Shown in pieces: positions 10,295-20,770 of a stretch of 64,000 bases of DNA. This DNA comes from Aequorivita sp. HC6-5. Its GTDB lineage: Bacteria > Bacteroidota > Bacteroidia > Flavobacteriales > Flavobacteriaceae. A program made the position numbers and the translations under genes. The stretch covers positions 1 through 64,000 of the forward strand of contig CAJJCS010000005.1 in assembly GCA_905182755.1 (NCBI GenBank), written 5' to 3'. Positions within the stretch are counted from its first letter, which is position 1; every line of letters starts with the position of its first letter. The notes below the pieces were generated by a model. It was not told where the DNA came from. It ran no database searches and saw only the letters and a program-made list of their open reading frames with translations.

Positions 10295-10325
10295 TTTAAC
10301 AGCTTAGATAAAAACCCTAGATTTG
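10295..10325 (+). promoter_or_regulatory. Putative Bacteroidota-type promoter for second modular protein
   Basis: TTTA (10295-10298), 19 nt, TAGATTTG (10318-10325), which fits the Bacteroidota consensus TTTG/TAnnTTTG with one mismatch in the upstream box. The ATG at 10353 would have a leader of about 20 nt. The upstream box overlaps an inverted repeat, AAATACGC/GCGTATTT (10276-10297), which could be an operator. Confidence 0.5.
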
Positions 10326-10352
10326 TAAAAAAATTATAAACTAAATTTTATT

Positions 10353-13300
10353 ATGAGAAAAATCTTAAATTTATTAATGCTCTTTTTAGCTACTTCTTTT
10401 GGTTGGCAAACTAACGCACAAAACGGTGGTGACACTTGCGCAGATGCAGTGGCAGTAACACCTGGTATTTACAGTGATGCTGCAATTACAATAGGTTCTG
10501 GTAGTGCAACACAAGCTGGCGGAACAGACGCTATGTGGTATAGTTACGTTGCAGAAGGAGATGGTACAATAGGTATCAACTCTTGTGCTTCTGATCCAGC
10601 TGGACTAGACACAAGATTATTTGTTTACACTGATGGTTGTGATACATTAACTGCGGTTGCTAATGATGACTGATGGTTGTGATGCTCCTACTACTTTTGG
10701 ATCTGTTAGCCGAGGCTGATGTAAATTCTGGTGCAAGAATATTTAATACAATGGGATGACAGATGGAATGAAGATCCTTTTGACTGGACAATTACATTTA
10801 CACCTCCACCAACTGGGGGAGAAATTTGTAGTGATGCACTAGCAATTGTACTCCAGGAGTCTATATGTTGATGTTACATTTATTGACGGCTCTACTGGGC
10901 GCATCTCAAGCAGATGCAACAGGCGGTTTATGGTATAGCTACACTCCTGTAGAGAGTGGTACAATTAACATTAATTCTTGTGGCTCTGACCCTAGATCCT
11001 GTTGACACAAGGCTGTTTGTCTACACAGATGGTTGTGACACTTCTAACACCTGTTGCCAATGATGATGATGGTTGTGACGCTCCAAATGGTTTTGGATCT
11101 ATCGTTAGAGGATATATCTGTTAGTTGGAGGTCATGGATACCTCATAGAATGGGATGATAGATGGAATGAGGTTCCTTTTGACTGGGAATTAATATTCAC
11201 TCCCCTACCTGCTTGTAACATTACCTATTACTTATGAGGATGGTCAACTTCCAGTTTTTGGAGATTTTAACGGATCATTTACTCAAGTTATTGAAAATCC
11301 AGATGCATCTGGAGAAAACACTTCTAGTACAGTAGCAGAAAACACTGTTCCAGCAAATGCAGGCTTTGCAGGTGTAAACTTTGGTTTAGACACTCCTATT
11401 GATATAATAACAAATAAAGGCTTTACCATGAGTGTATGGTCTCCAATTCCAAACACACCAATTCTTTTAAAATTAGAGAATGCTACCACAGGTGTAAACG
11501 CAGAGAGAGCAGCCACAACAACTACAACTAGTGCTTGGGAAACAGTATCTTTTGATTTTAGCACAGAGGGTGCTTTAACCTTTGAGTCTGTAACAGTATT
11601 TATGAACTTTAATGTAACAGACCCTGCTACTCAAGTATACTACTGGGATAATCTAAATCAATTAAACCTTAACGTTGGCGGTACAACATGTGCAAATGCA
11701 CTTGAGGTAACTCCTGGAGTTTACAATGATGTATTTATTGTTTCAGACTCTGGAGGGTCAGCAAATGTAACAGATGCACTTGGTCTTGATGCACTATGGT
11801 ATAGTTACACACCAATAGAGAGTGGTACAATTAACATTAATTCTTGTATTTCAGACCCTAGTCCTGTAGACACAAGGCTGTTTGTATACACAGATGGATG
11901 TGACATACTAACACTTGTAGATAATGATGATGATGGCTGTGACACTCCAAATGTTTTTGGATCTGTAATAGAAGAAATCAATGTTATTGGAGGTCAAGAA
12001 TACTTAATTGAGTGGGATGACAGATGGCAGGATACAACACCTTTTGACTGGGAATTAATATTCACTCCCCTACCTGCTTGTCCAGAACCTTTGGATGTTG
12101 CAATTGCACCAAATGCTTTTGATGCAGTGATTACATGGAGCGCCGTGGTAGAAGCTACCACTGGTTATATAGTTAATGTATTTGTTGCAGGTGATGATCC
12201 AACTATTGATACTCCTGTATATACAGAAAATGTACCAACAGGTACTCTAACGGCAACAGCAACAGGACTTACACCAGAAACAAGTTATCAGGCATATGTA
12301 ATTGCAGATTGTGATACAGAAGGGATATCTCTTGCAGACCCTAACTTCTTTACCACTTTAGTAGCATGTCCTGCTCCAAGTAATTTTACAGTTACAACAA
12401 CCGTAGACACAGAAGCAACTTTTACTTGGGATGTTGTTGCAGAGGCTGTAAACGGATACACTTTAAGTGTATTTGATGCTGGCGCAGACCCAACTGTTGA
12501 CACTGCTGTTTATACAGAAACTGTAGCAGCAGGTATTGTAACTGCAACTGCAACTGGATTAGCAATAGATTCAGGATATGATGCGTATTTAGTATCTGAT
12601 TGTGATACCAATGGTTTCTCACAAGAGAATTTACTATCATTCACAACTCCATTTCCCAGCACCTGAGTGTGGTGGTATCTATGTAGATTCTGGTGGATCT
12701 GCAGGAAATTACCAACCAAATGAACTTACAGTTACTACCATTACTCCAGATGTACCTGGTGAAGCGGTTACTGTAACCTTTACTTACGTTGATATGGAAA
12801 CAGGTGGACCAAATGGAGGATGTTGGGATTACCTAACAGTTTATGATGGACCAGATACTACCTTCCCAGTACTTGCACAAACACTTTGTGGTGAAGAAAG
12901 TGGAGACGGTGGTGTGCCAAGTGAACCAGGAAGTATACTATCTATTGGAGATTCATTTACATCTTCTGATGAAAGTGGAGCATTAACCTTTGTGTTTAGC
13001 TCTGATGGAAGTGTACAAGAAACAGGATGGTCTGCAGATGTAACATGCGGGGTACCGCCTGTTGGTTGTGGAGACACCTATTATGATGAAGGTGGCGTAG
13101 ATGGAGATTACTTAGCTAGTGAAACTACTGTAACAACAGTTTCTCCAGAAGTTGCTGGAGATGTTGTAACAGTTACTTTTACCTATGTAGATATTGAATC
13201 TGCAACGGGAGCTGGAACACAAGATGGATGTTGGGATTACCTAACAGTTTATGATGGACCAGATACTACCTACCCAGTACTTGCACAAACACTTTGTGGT

Positions 13301-14011
13301 GAAGAAAGCGGAGACGGTGGTGTACCAAGTGATCCTAATAGTTTACTATCTATTGGTGATACATTTACATCAACAGATGTAAGTGGATCTTTAACGTTTG
13401 TATTCACTTCAGACACAAGTGTACAAGAAACAGGATGGGCTGCAGATGTTACCTGCGCGCCTATTGTAATACCATGTCCAGAGGTAGAAAACTTTGTTGT
13501 AGAAAATGTAACAGAAACCACTGCAGATCTATCTTGGGATGCAGCACTTGGAGCAATTTCTTATGATTGGGCTGTATTTATTGCAGGAGCAGACATAGAA
13601 GTTGATTTACCTGTAGCTTTTGAAAATACAACAGCTACAACAGCAACAGCACAAGGATTAATACCAGGTGTTAGTTATGATGCATATATCCAAACAGATT
13701 GTGGAGGTAATAACAATATCAGTGATGTTGTTGGACCTGTTACTTTTACAACCACAACTCTTGGAGTAAATGATATAGATGTAACTACATTTGTATTTGC
13801 TCCAAATCCAGCAGATGGAGATGTAAGTATTGTATCAACAACTGAAATTACTACATTACAAATAGTAAACATGCTAGGTCAAAATGTACTTTCTATTACA
13901 CCAAATAGTAAAGAATTTACAATAGACGTATCTGGTTTATCTAGTGGAGCATATTTTATAAATGCTATCACAAATGGAGTAACTACTACAAAAAAGCTTA
14001 TTAGAAAATAA
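10353..14011 (+). CDS. Second large modular T9SS-secreted protein (frame breaks)
   Basis: Tandem paralog of the preceding gene. The signal peptide MRKILNLLMLFLATSFGW...NAQ is intact from the ATG at 10353. Order: module A (10425-10800), module A (10815-11215), module B (11220-11655), module A (11680-12085), two fibronectin III-like domains (12090-12360, 12370-12650), two CUB-like domains (12660-13055, 13070-13455; each with CWDYLTVYDGPDTT and LCGEESGDGG), another FN3-like domain (13465-13760) and a T9SS sorting domain (FAPNPADGDVSIVS to TTKKLIRK). The frame is broken about ten times between 10660 and 11215 and once near 12652 (FTTP then FPAPECGG), and is open elsewhere. The repaired product is about 1,215 residues. 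It has its own terminator and a likely promoter. Probable adhesin or surface-binding protein; no catalytic domain is recognisable. Confidence 0.8.
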
Positions 14012-14037
14012 TAATCTTTTTAATATTTTTAGAAGAG

Positions 14038-14063
14038 CCGCTTAGCAATAAGCGGTTTTTTTT
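14038..14063 (+). terminator. Intrinsic terminator after second modular T9SS protein
   Basis: Stem CCGCTT/AAGCGG with loop AGCAAT at 14038-14055, followed by eight T. It lies 26 nt after the stop at 14011. Confidence 0.88.
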
Positions 14064-14111
14064 ATGCACTGCTTTTAAATTAGATTTTTTACATTTACAC
14101 AAAACAAATGT

Positions 14112-14652
14112 ATGGGCATCTTGAGAAATATTAAAACAATAGTGCTACTGCTAGCAGTGTTAACGCTAGTAGCAGCATGTAAAGAATCTGGTAAAATAAA
14201 CGTTGCTGAAAAAGAGAATACGAGCGTGTATTATTTTATTAGACATGCAGAAAAAGACAGAAGCGACTCCACAAACAAAAACCCTTCTCTAACTATACAA
14301 GGGCTGGAGAGAGCAAACAAATGGGCTGCTTTTTTTTAAAGATAAAAACATAGCTGCAGTGTATAGCACAAATTACAAAAGAACACAGCAAACTGCCCTA
14401 CCCATTGCCAAGGAGCAAAACTTAGAGATTATTAGCTACACTACTAAAGAGCTTATTTCAGAAAAATTTATAGCAAACAATAAAGGAAAAAATATTGTTA
14501 TTGTTGGGCATAGCAATACCACACCAGAGCTGGTAAATATACTACTTGGAGAGAAAAAATATAAAGACATTGCAGATAGTGAGAACAACAATGTTTTTAT
14601 AGTAACTCTTAATAAAAACAAAACAACTGCAAAAACACAGAAGGTTAATTAA
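14112..14652 (+). CDS. Histidine phosphatase family lipoprotein (one frameshift)
   Basis: Predicted lipoprotein with lipobox VAAC (LLLAVLTLVAACKES) carrying a histidine phosphatase (phosphoglycerate mutase/SixA-like) domain. The phosphohistidine motif is YYFIRHAEKD near residue 40. VYSTNYKRTQQTA supplies the conserved Arg and the second catalytic His lies in VIVGHSNTTPELV. The frame stops at 14339 inside a run of eight T (14330-14337); deleting one T joins the 14112 frame to the one ending at 14652 (WAAFF then KDKNIAAVYST), giving about 179 residues. A homopolymer error is the simplest explanation. The substrate is unknown. It is followed 42 nt later by smpB on the same strand. Confidence 0.83.
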
Positions 14653-14694
14653 ATTTCATTGAACAATCCCCTTTATAAGTCCTATTTTTACAAC

Positions 14695-15144
14695 ATGGCC
14701 ATTCAAAAAAACATACAAATAAAAAACCGAAAAGCTAGATTTGAGTATGAAATCTTAGACAAGTATACAGCCGGTATTGTACTTGTAGGCACAGAGATAA
14801 AAGCAATAAGAGAAGGTCAAGCCTCTATTGCAGAGAGTTTTTGTGAATTTAATGAGCGGGGAGAATTATTTGTTATTAATATGACTGTGCAAGAATATAG
14901 CCATGCAACTCATTTTAATCACAACCCAAAGAGTGAACGTAAACTGCTATTAAATAAAACTGAATTAAAAAAGCTTTTTAAAAATGTAAAAACATCTGGA
15001 CTCACTATAATACCTCTAGTGCTATTTACCAATGACAAAGGACTTGCCAAGATTACTATTGCTCTTTGCCGTGGAAAACGTGAGTTTGATAAAAGAGATG
15101 ACATTAAAGACCGTGACAATAAAAGAGACTCTCAGCAGGCTTAA
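14695..15144 (+). CDS. smpB: SsrA-binding protein SmpB
   Basis: Binds tmRNA (SsrA) and delivers it to stalled ribosomes for trans-translation. 149 residues from the ATG at 14695, chosen over 14659 because the conserved SmpB start (IQIKNRKARFEYEILDKYTAG) follows directly. Family motifs: VLVGTEIKAIREGQASIAESF, then HNPKSERKLLLNK, IIPLVLFTNDKGLAKITIAL and the basic tail CRGKREFDKRDDIKDRD, which enters the decoding centre. The family usually has a tail of similar length. The tmRNA gene itself is not in this window. It lies between the phosphatase lipoprotein and the DUF5686 gene with no obvious functional link to either. Confidence 0.96.
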   Translation: MAIQKNIQIKNRKARFEYEILDKYTAGIVLVGTEIKAIREGQASIAESFCEFNERGELFVINMTVQEYSHATHFNHNPKSERKLLLNKTELKKLFKNVKTSGLTIIPLVLFTNDKGLAKITIALCRGKREFDKRDDIKDRDNKRDSQQA

Positions 15145-15247
15145 AAAAAGTTTCAACAACTAGGGCTTTAGCGGCACCTCAATTAATGTGAATTTCAACA
15201 AAAAGTGTAACAGTACTAAGAGTATTTCGTCTGTAGAATATAAGCCT

Positions 15248-17729
15248 ATGAAACAGTTAGTAACCCTACTTTTATTACACATTATTACTTTTGGACAAGC
15301 TCAAATTGTTGGAAAAATCACAGACACCAATTCTCAAAAAATACCCTATGTAAATATCTATCTAGAAAACTCTTACACAGGAACCACATCAAATGATGAT
15401 GGTAATTATAAGCTTGCTCTAAATTATACAGGTAATCATACTATTGTCTACCAATTTTTGGGCTATAAAACAGTTACTAAAAAAATAACGATTGAAAGCT
15501 TCCCGTATATCCTTAACATTACTTTAGAGCCAGAGACCACCACTCTGCAAGAAGTTGTGATAAATAACAATGAAGATCCCGCAGACAGAATCATAAGGGC
15601 CACTATAGCAAAGCGAAAAGAAAATTTAGCTAGTATAAGCAAATACACTGCAGATTTTTATTCTAGAGGAGTATGGAAGATAAAAAATGCACCTGAAGAA
15701 AATACTAGGCCAAAGCATAAGAGGAATTGAAGGATCTTTAGATTCTACAAGAAGTGGTATTATATATCTTTCTGAAACTATTTCAAAGATATCATTTCAG
15801 CAACCTGCTAATTTTAACGAGCGTATTATAGCAAGTAAAGTAAGTGGTAATGACAACGGCTTTAGCTTTAACAATGCGCAAGATGCAACATTTTCTTTTT
15901 ATGAAAATACTATTGAATTAAACACGGCAATAGTATCTCCTATTGCCAGTAATGCGTTTAATTATTATACGTATAAACTTGATGGTATATTCTATGAAGC
16001 AGACAAGCTCATAAATAAAATTAAAGTAATTCCAAAAAGACCCAATGACAGGGTTTTTAAAGGAGTTATTTACATTGTAGAAGACCATTGGCAATTATAT
16101 GGTATAGATCTAGCTACAACTGGAGCTGCCTTGCAAACTCCTTTTATTAAACAGTTGGTCTTTAAACAAAATTTTAAATATGATACCACTCAAAAGTTTT
16201 GGGTGAAATTATCTCAAACCCTTGATTTTGGCTTTGGTTTTATGGGGCTAAATGGCGATGGCCGCTATACATGTGTGTATAGTAATTATGATTTTGAACC
16301 TAATTTCAGAAAACGCTCTTTTAGCAACGAGGTGCTGGCTTTTGAACCAAAAGCAAATAAAAAAGACAGTCTTTTTTGGAGCACAATACGCCCAGTTCCA
16401 CTCACAAATGAAGAACTTAATGATTACATAAAAAAGGACAGTCTTCAAGAATTAAAAAAATCAAAACCATACCTTGACTCGTTAGATCGCAAATCAAATA
16501 AGTTTAATATTACAGATCCCTTATTAGGGTATACCTATAGAAATACCTCTAATAAATGGAGGCTAAATTATAAAGGGCCTGGCGCAGGGGTTTCTTTTAA
16601 CACCATACAGGGGTATACTAGTAAAATAGGCGTGACTTTTTTTAAATGGTATACAGAAAATAGAACAAAGTGGTTATCTATGAACCTAAATGCTACCTAT
16701 GGCCTAGCCGAGGATAGACTTCGATTTACAGCAGGTGTTACCAAAAAATTTAATAGCAAAAATAATTTAAGAATTACACTCTCTGGAGGAACTAAGCTAA
16801 CCCAGTTTAATGACAGCGAGCCTATTTCACCCCTAATAAATAGTATCTCTACTTTGTTTTTTGAGAGCAATTACCTTAAAGGATATAACCTTGATTTTGC
16901 GCAAATAAAATACCGTCAAGAACTTTTTAATGGCCTAGAGGTATTTGCAAAAATTGGCTATGAAAAAAGAAGCACCCTTTTTAACAACTCTGCCTATTAC
17001 TATATCAATAATAAAGGGAAGCAGTACAGCTCAAACAACCCACTAGCCCCGGAAGATTTTACCACATTATCTGTGGAGCAGCACCAAGTATTTAAATCAC
17101 AAATTACAGCGCGTGTTGTTTTTGGACAAAAGTATGTCTCAATTCCAGACAGGAAAATTAATATTGGTAATGGGCGGTATCCAAGAATTGATGTTACCCT
17201 TGAAAATGGACTTGGAGCCTCTAAAAGAGGCTATAACTACACACAACTAAGAACAGAAATTTATCAAAGCTTTAGTGTTGCAAATAAAGGTGATTTTTAT
17301 TACAGGGTTAAGGCTGGAACATTTTTCAGTGCAGATGACATCTCATTTATAGACTACCAACATTTTAATGGTAACCAAACACAAGTAGGCACAAGGGCAA
17401 ACTACACCAATGTTTTTAACACCCTACCCTACTATGATTTTAGCACCAATAAAAGCTATATGGAAGGACACCTAGAACATGATTTTAAAGGTTGGATTTT
17501 AGGTAAAATTCCGGGAGTCAATACATTAAACTTCAACCTAGTGCTTGGTGCACACCTACTTGCAACACAAGAGAGAAAACCCTATTCAGAATTCTCTATA
17601 GGAATAGACAATCTTGGCTTTGGCAGCTATCGGCTGTTACGTGTAGATTATGTACTATCCAACTTTAATGGCATACAAAATGGAAATTTAGTCTTTGGAT
17701 TGAAGTTTTTAGATTTTTTAGGCCTGTAA
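15248..17729 (+). CDS. DUF5686 / carboxypeptidase-like regulatory domain protein (one frameshift)
   Basis: Predicted outer-membrane-associated protein of about 826 residues. The ATG at 15248 gives the signal peptide MKQLVTLLLLHIITFGQA. It is followed by a carboxypeptidase regulatory-like (CarboxypepD_reg) beta-sandwich (IVGKITDTNSQKIPYVNIYL...GNYKLAL...LGYKTVTKKITI) and then the large DUF5686 region, rich in alternating beta strands and ending in a C-terminal aromatic residue motif (VFGLKFLDFLGL) suggestive of a beta-barrel. The frame shifts near 15705: removing one base joins RGVWKIKNAPE to KILGQSIRGIEG. Both halves are typical of one family protein, so I treat them as one gene. The family is widespread in Bacteroidota; its function is not established. 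Confidence 0.82.
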
Positions 17730-17749
17730 AAAATAAGACCAAATAGCCT

Positions 17750-18391
17750 TTAATTTTTATTTTCAAGCAAGGGTACAAATCTAAACTCCCCAAATGTTTC
17801 TTTGTTAAAGGCTGTTTGTGAAGTTCTTGTAAAAACTGTCATTATCTGAGATTCATCACCAACGGGTATCACTAACTTCCCTCCTATTTTCAGTTGAGCT
17901 AATAATGGTTTTGGCACAAAAGGTGCACCTGCAGTTACAACAATACCATCAAAAGGGGCTTCTGTCTCAAGACCAATATACCCGTCCCCAAATATGAGTT
18001 TCTTGGGAGTGTATTTTTGCTTTTTAAAAAAATTTTCTGCTTTTTTAAAGAGTTTGTTTTGACGCTCTATACTGTACACAACAGCGCCAATCTCAAGTAA
18101 TACTGCCGTTTGGTAACCGCTTCCAGTTCCTATCTCTAAAATTTTAGCGCCTTTTACTACCCCAAGTAGTTCTGTTTGTCTTGCAACGGTATAGGGCTGA
18201 GATATGGTTTGATCTGCAGCAATAGGGAATGCTTTATCTACATAGGCATGATCTATAAAACCACTATCCATAAACAAATGCCTAGGGATGGTATTTATAG
18301 CCTGCAAAACAGCTGGGTTAGTAATCCCTTTTTTCTCAAGGGTTTCCACCAGTTTTTTCCGCATGCCTTTATGAGTAAATGTATCTTTCAA
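17750..18391 (-). CDS. pcm: Protein-L-isoaspartate O-methyltransferase
   Basis: SAM-dependent methyltransferase that methylates L-isoaspartyl residues and starts repair of damaged proteins in the cytoplasm. 213 residues. The family signature HLFMDSGFIDHAYVDKAFPI with AADQTISQPYTVARQTELLG lies in the N-terminal third. SAM motif I is ILEIGTGSGYQTAVLLEIG, and the post-II region FDGIVVTAGAPFVPKPLLAQL and GGKLVIPVG follow. It ends 20 nt from the convergent DUF5686 gene. The divergent rluF gene starts 118 nt beyond its own start. Confidence 0.96.
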   Translation of the reverse strand: MKDTFTHKGMRKKLVETLEKKGITNPAVLQAINTIPRHLFMDSGFIDHAYVDKAFPIAADQTISQPYTVARQTELLGVVKGAKILEIGTGSGYQTAVLLEIGAVVYSIERQNKLFKKAENFFKKQKYTPKKLIFGDGYIGLETEAPFDGIVVTAGAPFVPKPLLAQLKIGGKLVIPVGDESQIMTVFTRTSQTAFNKETFGEFRFVPLLENKN

Positions 18392-18508
18392 AAGAGAGGT
18401 TTTAACACCTGCAAAATACTAAAAAGTGGCTGATATTTTTAAAATTTCGGTAGTTATCATCTATAAAAAATACAGTAATTTTTCTAGAAGTATACCTATC
18501 TTTGCCCC

Positions 18509-19366
18509 ATGGGAAATCATCCAGATTCTATAAGACTCAATAAAGCCATTAGTGATAGTGGGTACTGCTCCAGACGTAAAGCAGATGTTTTTATAGAACA
18601 GGGGCGTGTTACACTTAATGGCAGCGCTGTTAGTCTTGGAGACAGGGCCATGCCTGGTGATCTAATACATGTTGATGGGCATTTAATTACGAAAAATACA
18701 AACTTAGTATACATTGCGTTAAACAAACCCGTTGATATCACCTGCACTACAGATCAAAGAGTTGAAGGAAACGTGGTAGATTTTATTGGACATAAAGAGC
18801 GTATTTTTCATGTAGGACGTCTAGACAAACCTAGTGAAGGTTTACTTCTAATGACCAACGATGGAGATATTGTAAATAAAATATTAAGAGCAGGAAATAA
18901 GCACGAAAAAGAATACATTGTCACCACAGATAGACCCGTTACCGATGATTTTATTAGAAGAATGAGTAGCGGTATACCCATAGCAGAACTAGAAACTACC
19001 ACCAAAAATTGTCATGTAGAACGCCTTAGCAGGTTTGCCTTTAAAATCATACTTATTCAAGGGCTCAACCGCCAAATACGAAGAATGTGTGAATATCTTG
19101 AGTACGAAGTCCTTACTTTAAAGCGCATTAGAATCATGAATATCAATCTAGGAAATCTTGAGCTTGGTACATGGCGTGATTTAACACCAGAAGAGGTTAA
19201 AGAACTGCAAGAAGCTGTCTCTGATTCAAACAACAACTCATATGCTGGACAGGCGCCCTCTCAAGCCCCTGAGCTTGAAAAAAGAACTCCTGTAGTAAGA
19301 GCGCCAAGAAATACAGAAAGACCCTCACAAGACGGCCCAAGAAGACGAAGAGGAAGAAATACTTAA
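18509..19366 (+). CDS. rluF: 23S rRNA pseudouridine(2604) synthase RluF
   Basis: RsuA/RluF-type pseudouridine synthase of 285 residues. An N-terminal S4 RNA-binding domain (IRLNKAISDSGYCSRRKAD...GRVTLNG) is followed by the catalytic domain with the nucleophilic Asp in VGRLDKPSEGLLLMTNDGD and the conserved GLNRQIRRMCEYL. The sequence KILRAGNKHEKEYIV resembles RluF rather than RluB or RluE. The last 55 residues (from about 235) are low-complexity, Ser/Pro/Arg-rich and end in RRRRGRNT, as is common in flavobacterial homologs and probably an RNA-contacting tail. TATCTTTG at 18497-18504 resembles a -7 box but lies only 4 nt before the ATG, so the message could be leaderless. Confidence 0.92.
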   Translation: MGNHPDSIRLNKAISDSGYCSRRKADVFIEQGRVTLNGSAVSLGDRAMPGDLIHVDGHLITKNTNLVYIALNKPVDITCTTDQRVEGNVVDFIGHKERIFHVGRLDKPSEGLLLMTNDGDIVNKILRAGNKHEKEYIVTTDRPVTDDFIRRMSSGIPIAELETTTKNCHVERLSRFAFKIILIQGLNRQIRRMCEYLEYEVLTLKRIRIMNINLGNLELGTWRDLTPEEVKELQEAVSDSNNNSYAGQAPSQAPELEKRTPVVRAPRNTERPSQDGPRRRRGRNT

Positions 19367-19370
19367 AATA

Positions 19371-19400
19371 AAAAAGCCCTGGATAGATCCAAGGCTTTTA
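19371..19400. terminator. Bidirectional terminator between rluF and sucC
   Basis: AAAAGCC(C)TGGA pairs with TCCA(A)GGCTTTT at 19373-19398, with A- and T-rich flanks, located between the convergent ends of rluF and sucC. Confidence 0.8.
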
Positions 19401-19419
19401 ATAAAATTATAAAATAGTA

Positions 19420-20610
19420 TTATCCTAAAACAGCTTGTACTTTATCTGCGGCTTCTTGAAACTCAATTGCACTTTGCACATCCAGGCCACTATTATCAAT
19501 TAATTCTTTAGCTATATCTGCATTGGTTCCTTGCAAACGAACAATAATTGGTACGTTAATGGTACCCATGTTTCTGTATGCATCTACAATACCTTGTGCA
19601 ACACGGTCACACCTAACGATACCTCCAAATATATTTACTAAAATTGCTTTTACAGCTGGATCTTTTAAAATTAGGTTAAAGGCAGCCTCAACACGCTCTG
19701 CATCTGCAGTACCTCCTACATCTAAGAAATTTGCTGGCTCACCACCTGCTTGTTTAATTAAATCCATGGTAGCCATTGCAAGTCCTGCACCATTTACCAT
19801 ACAACCAACGTTTCCGTCAAGATCAACATAGTTTAAACCTACCGCTCTTGCTTCTACCTCAACTGGATTCTCTTCGCGTAAATCACGCATTGCCTCATAA
19901 TCTTTATGACGATACAAAGCATTATCATCAATACTTACTTTAGCATCAACAGCGATAATTTTATCATCACTAGTTTTTAAAACTGGATTAATTTCAAACA
20001 TTGATGAATCACTAGACTCATAGGCTTTTACAAGAGCAGTGACAAACTTGGTCATTTGCTTGAAAGCCATACCGCTTAATCCAAGATTGAAAGCAACCTT
20101 TCTAGCTTGAAAAGGAAGTAATCCTGTTGCAGGATCAATTTCTTCGTGAAAAATTAAATGTGGTGTTTCTTCGGCAACAGTTTCTATATCCATTCCACCT
20201 TCAGTAGAATACATAACCATATTTTTACCTGTTACACGATTTAACAGCACACTAATATAATATTCTTCTGGCTCGCTATCACCAGGGTAATACACATCTT
20301 CGGCAACAAGTACTTGGTGTACTTTTTTACCTTCTGCACTGGTTTGAGGTGTGATAAGGTTCATACCAATAATATCATTGGCAATACTTCTTACCTGATC
20401 AAGATTTTTGGCCAGTTTTACTCCACCACCTTTACCACGTCCACCTGCGTGAACCTGAGCTTTGATGACATGCCAACCCGTTCCTGTTTCTTGGGTTAAT
20501 TTTTTGGCTGCCGCCACTGCTTCTTCAGGTGTGTGTGCTACAATTCCACGCTGGATAGTAACACCAAAACTATTTAATACTTCTTTTCCTTGATATTCGT
20601 GTAAATTCAT
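19420..20610 (-). CDS. sucC: Succinyl-CoA synthetase (ADP-forming) subunit beta
   Basis: Beta subunit of the TCA-cycle enzyme converting succinyl-CoA to succinate with substrate-level phosphorylation. 396 residues, the usual length. The ATP-grasp domain starts at MNLHEYQGKEVLNSFGV and includes the Gly-rich QVHAGGRGKGGGVKLAKN; the metal/nucleotide site is in MFEINPVLKTSDDKIIAVDAK; the C-terminal CoA-ligase domain carries GNVGCMVNGAGLAMATMD and NFLDVGGTAD and then NIFGGIVRCDRVAQG. The alpha subunit (sucD) is not in this window, as is common in flavobacteria where the two genes are apart. The minus-strand spacer upstream holds TATTTTTG at 20692-20685, a weak candidate -7 box. Confidence 0.97.
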   Translation of the reverse strand: MNLHEYQGKEVLNSFGVTIQRGIVAHTPEEAVAAAKKLTQETGTGWHVIKAQVHAGGRGKGGGVKLAKNLDQVRSIANDIIGMNLITPQTSAEGKKVHQVLVAEDVYYPGDSEPEEYYISVLLNRVTGKNMVMYSTEGGMDIETVAEETPHLIFHEEIDPATGLLPFQARKVAFNLGLSGMAFKQMTKFVTALVKAYESSDSSMFEINPVLKTSDDKIIAVDAKVSIDDNALYRHKDYEAMRDLREENPVEVEARAVGLNYVDLDGNVGCMVNGAGLAMATMDLIKQAGGEPANFLDVGGTADAERVEAAFNLILKDPAVKAILVNIFGGIVRCDRVAQGIVDAYRNMGTINVPIIVRLQGTNADIAKELIDNSGLDVQSAIEFQEAADKVQAVLG

Positions 20611-20770
20611 ATTTATGCCCGTGAAGAGGGTACCTATTTAATTACTAAAAATTTTGGCAATGATACATTACCTCAAAAGTGATGCAAAAATAATAAATGT
20701 TATCAGATTGCACTAATTTTTTAAAATGTGCTTGACTTATAAATAAGCATCTAGTTTTGTGGTTTAGGAC

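Noticed and set aside
12660-13460. Two CUB-like blocks with long identical stretches as a mobile element
   Set aside because: No inverted ends, target duplications or transposase; they are in-frame domain duplications.
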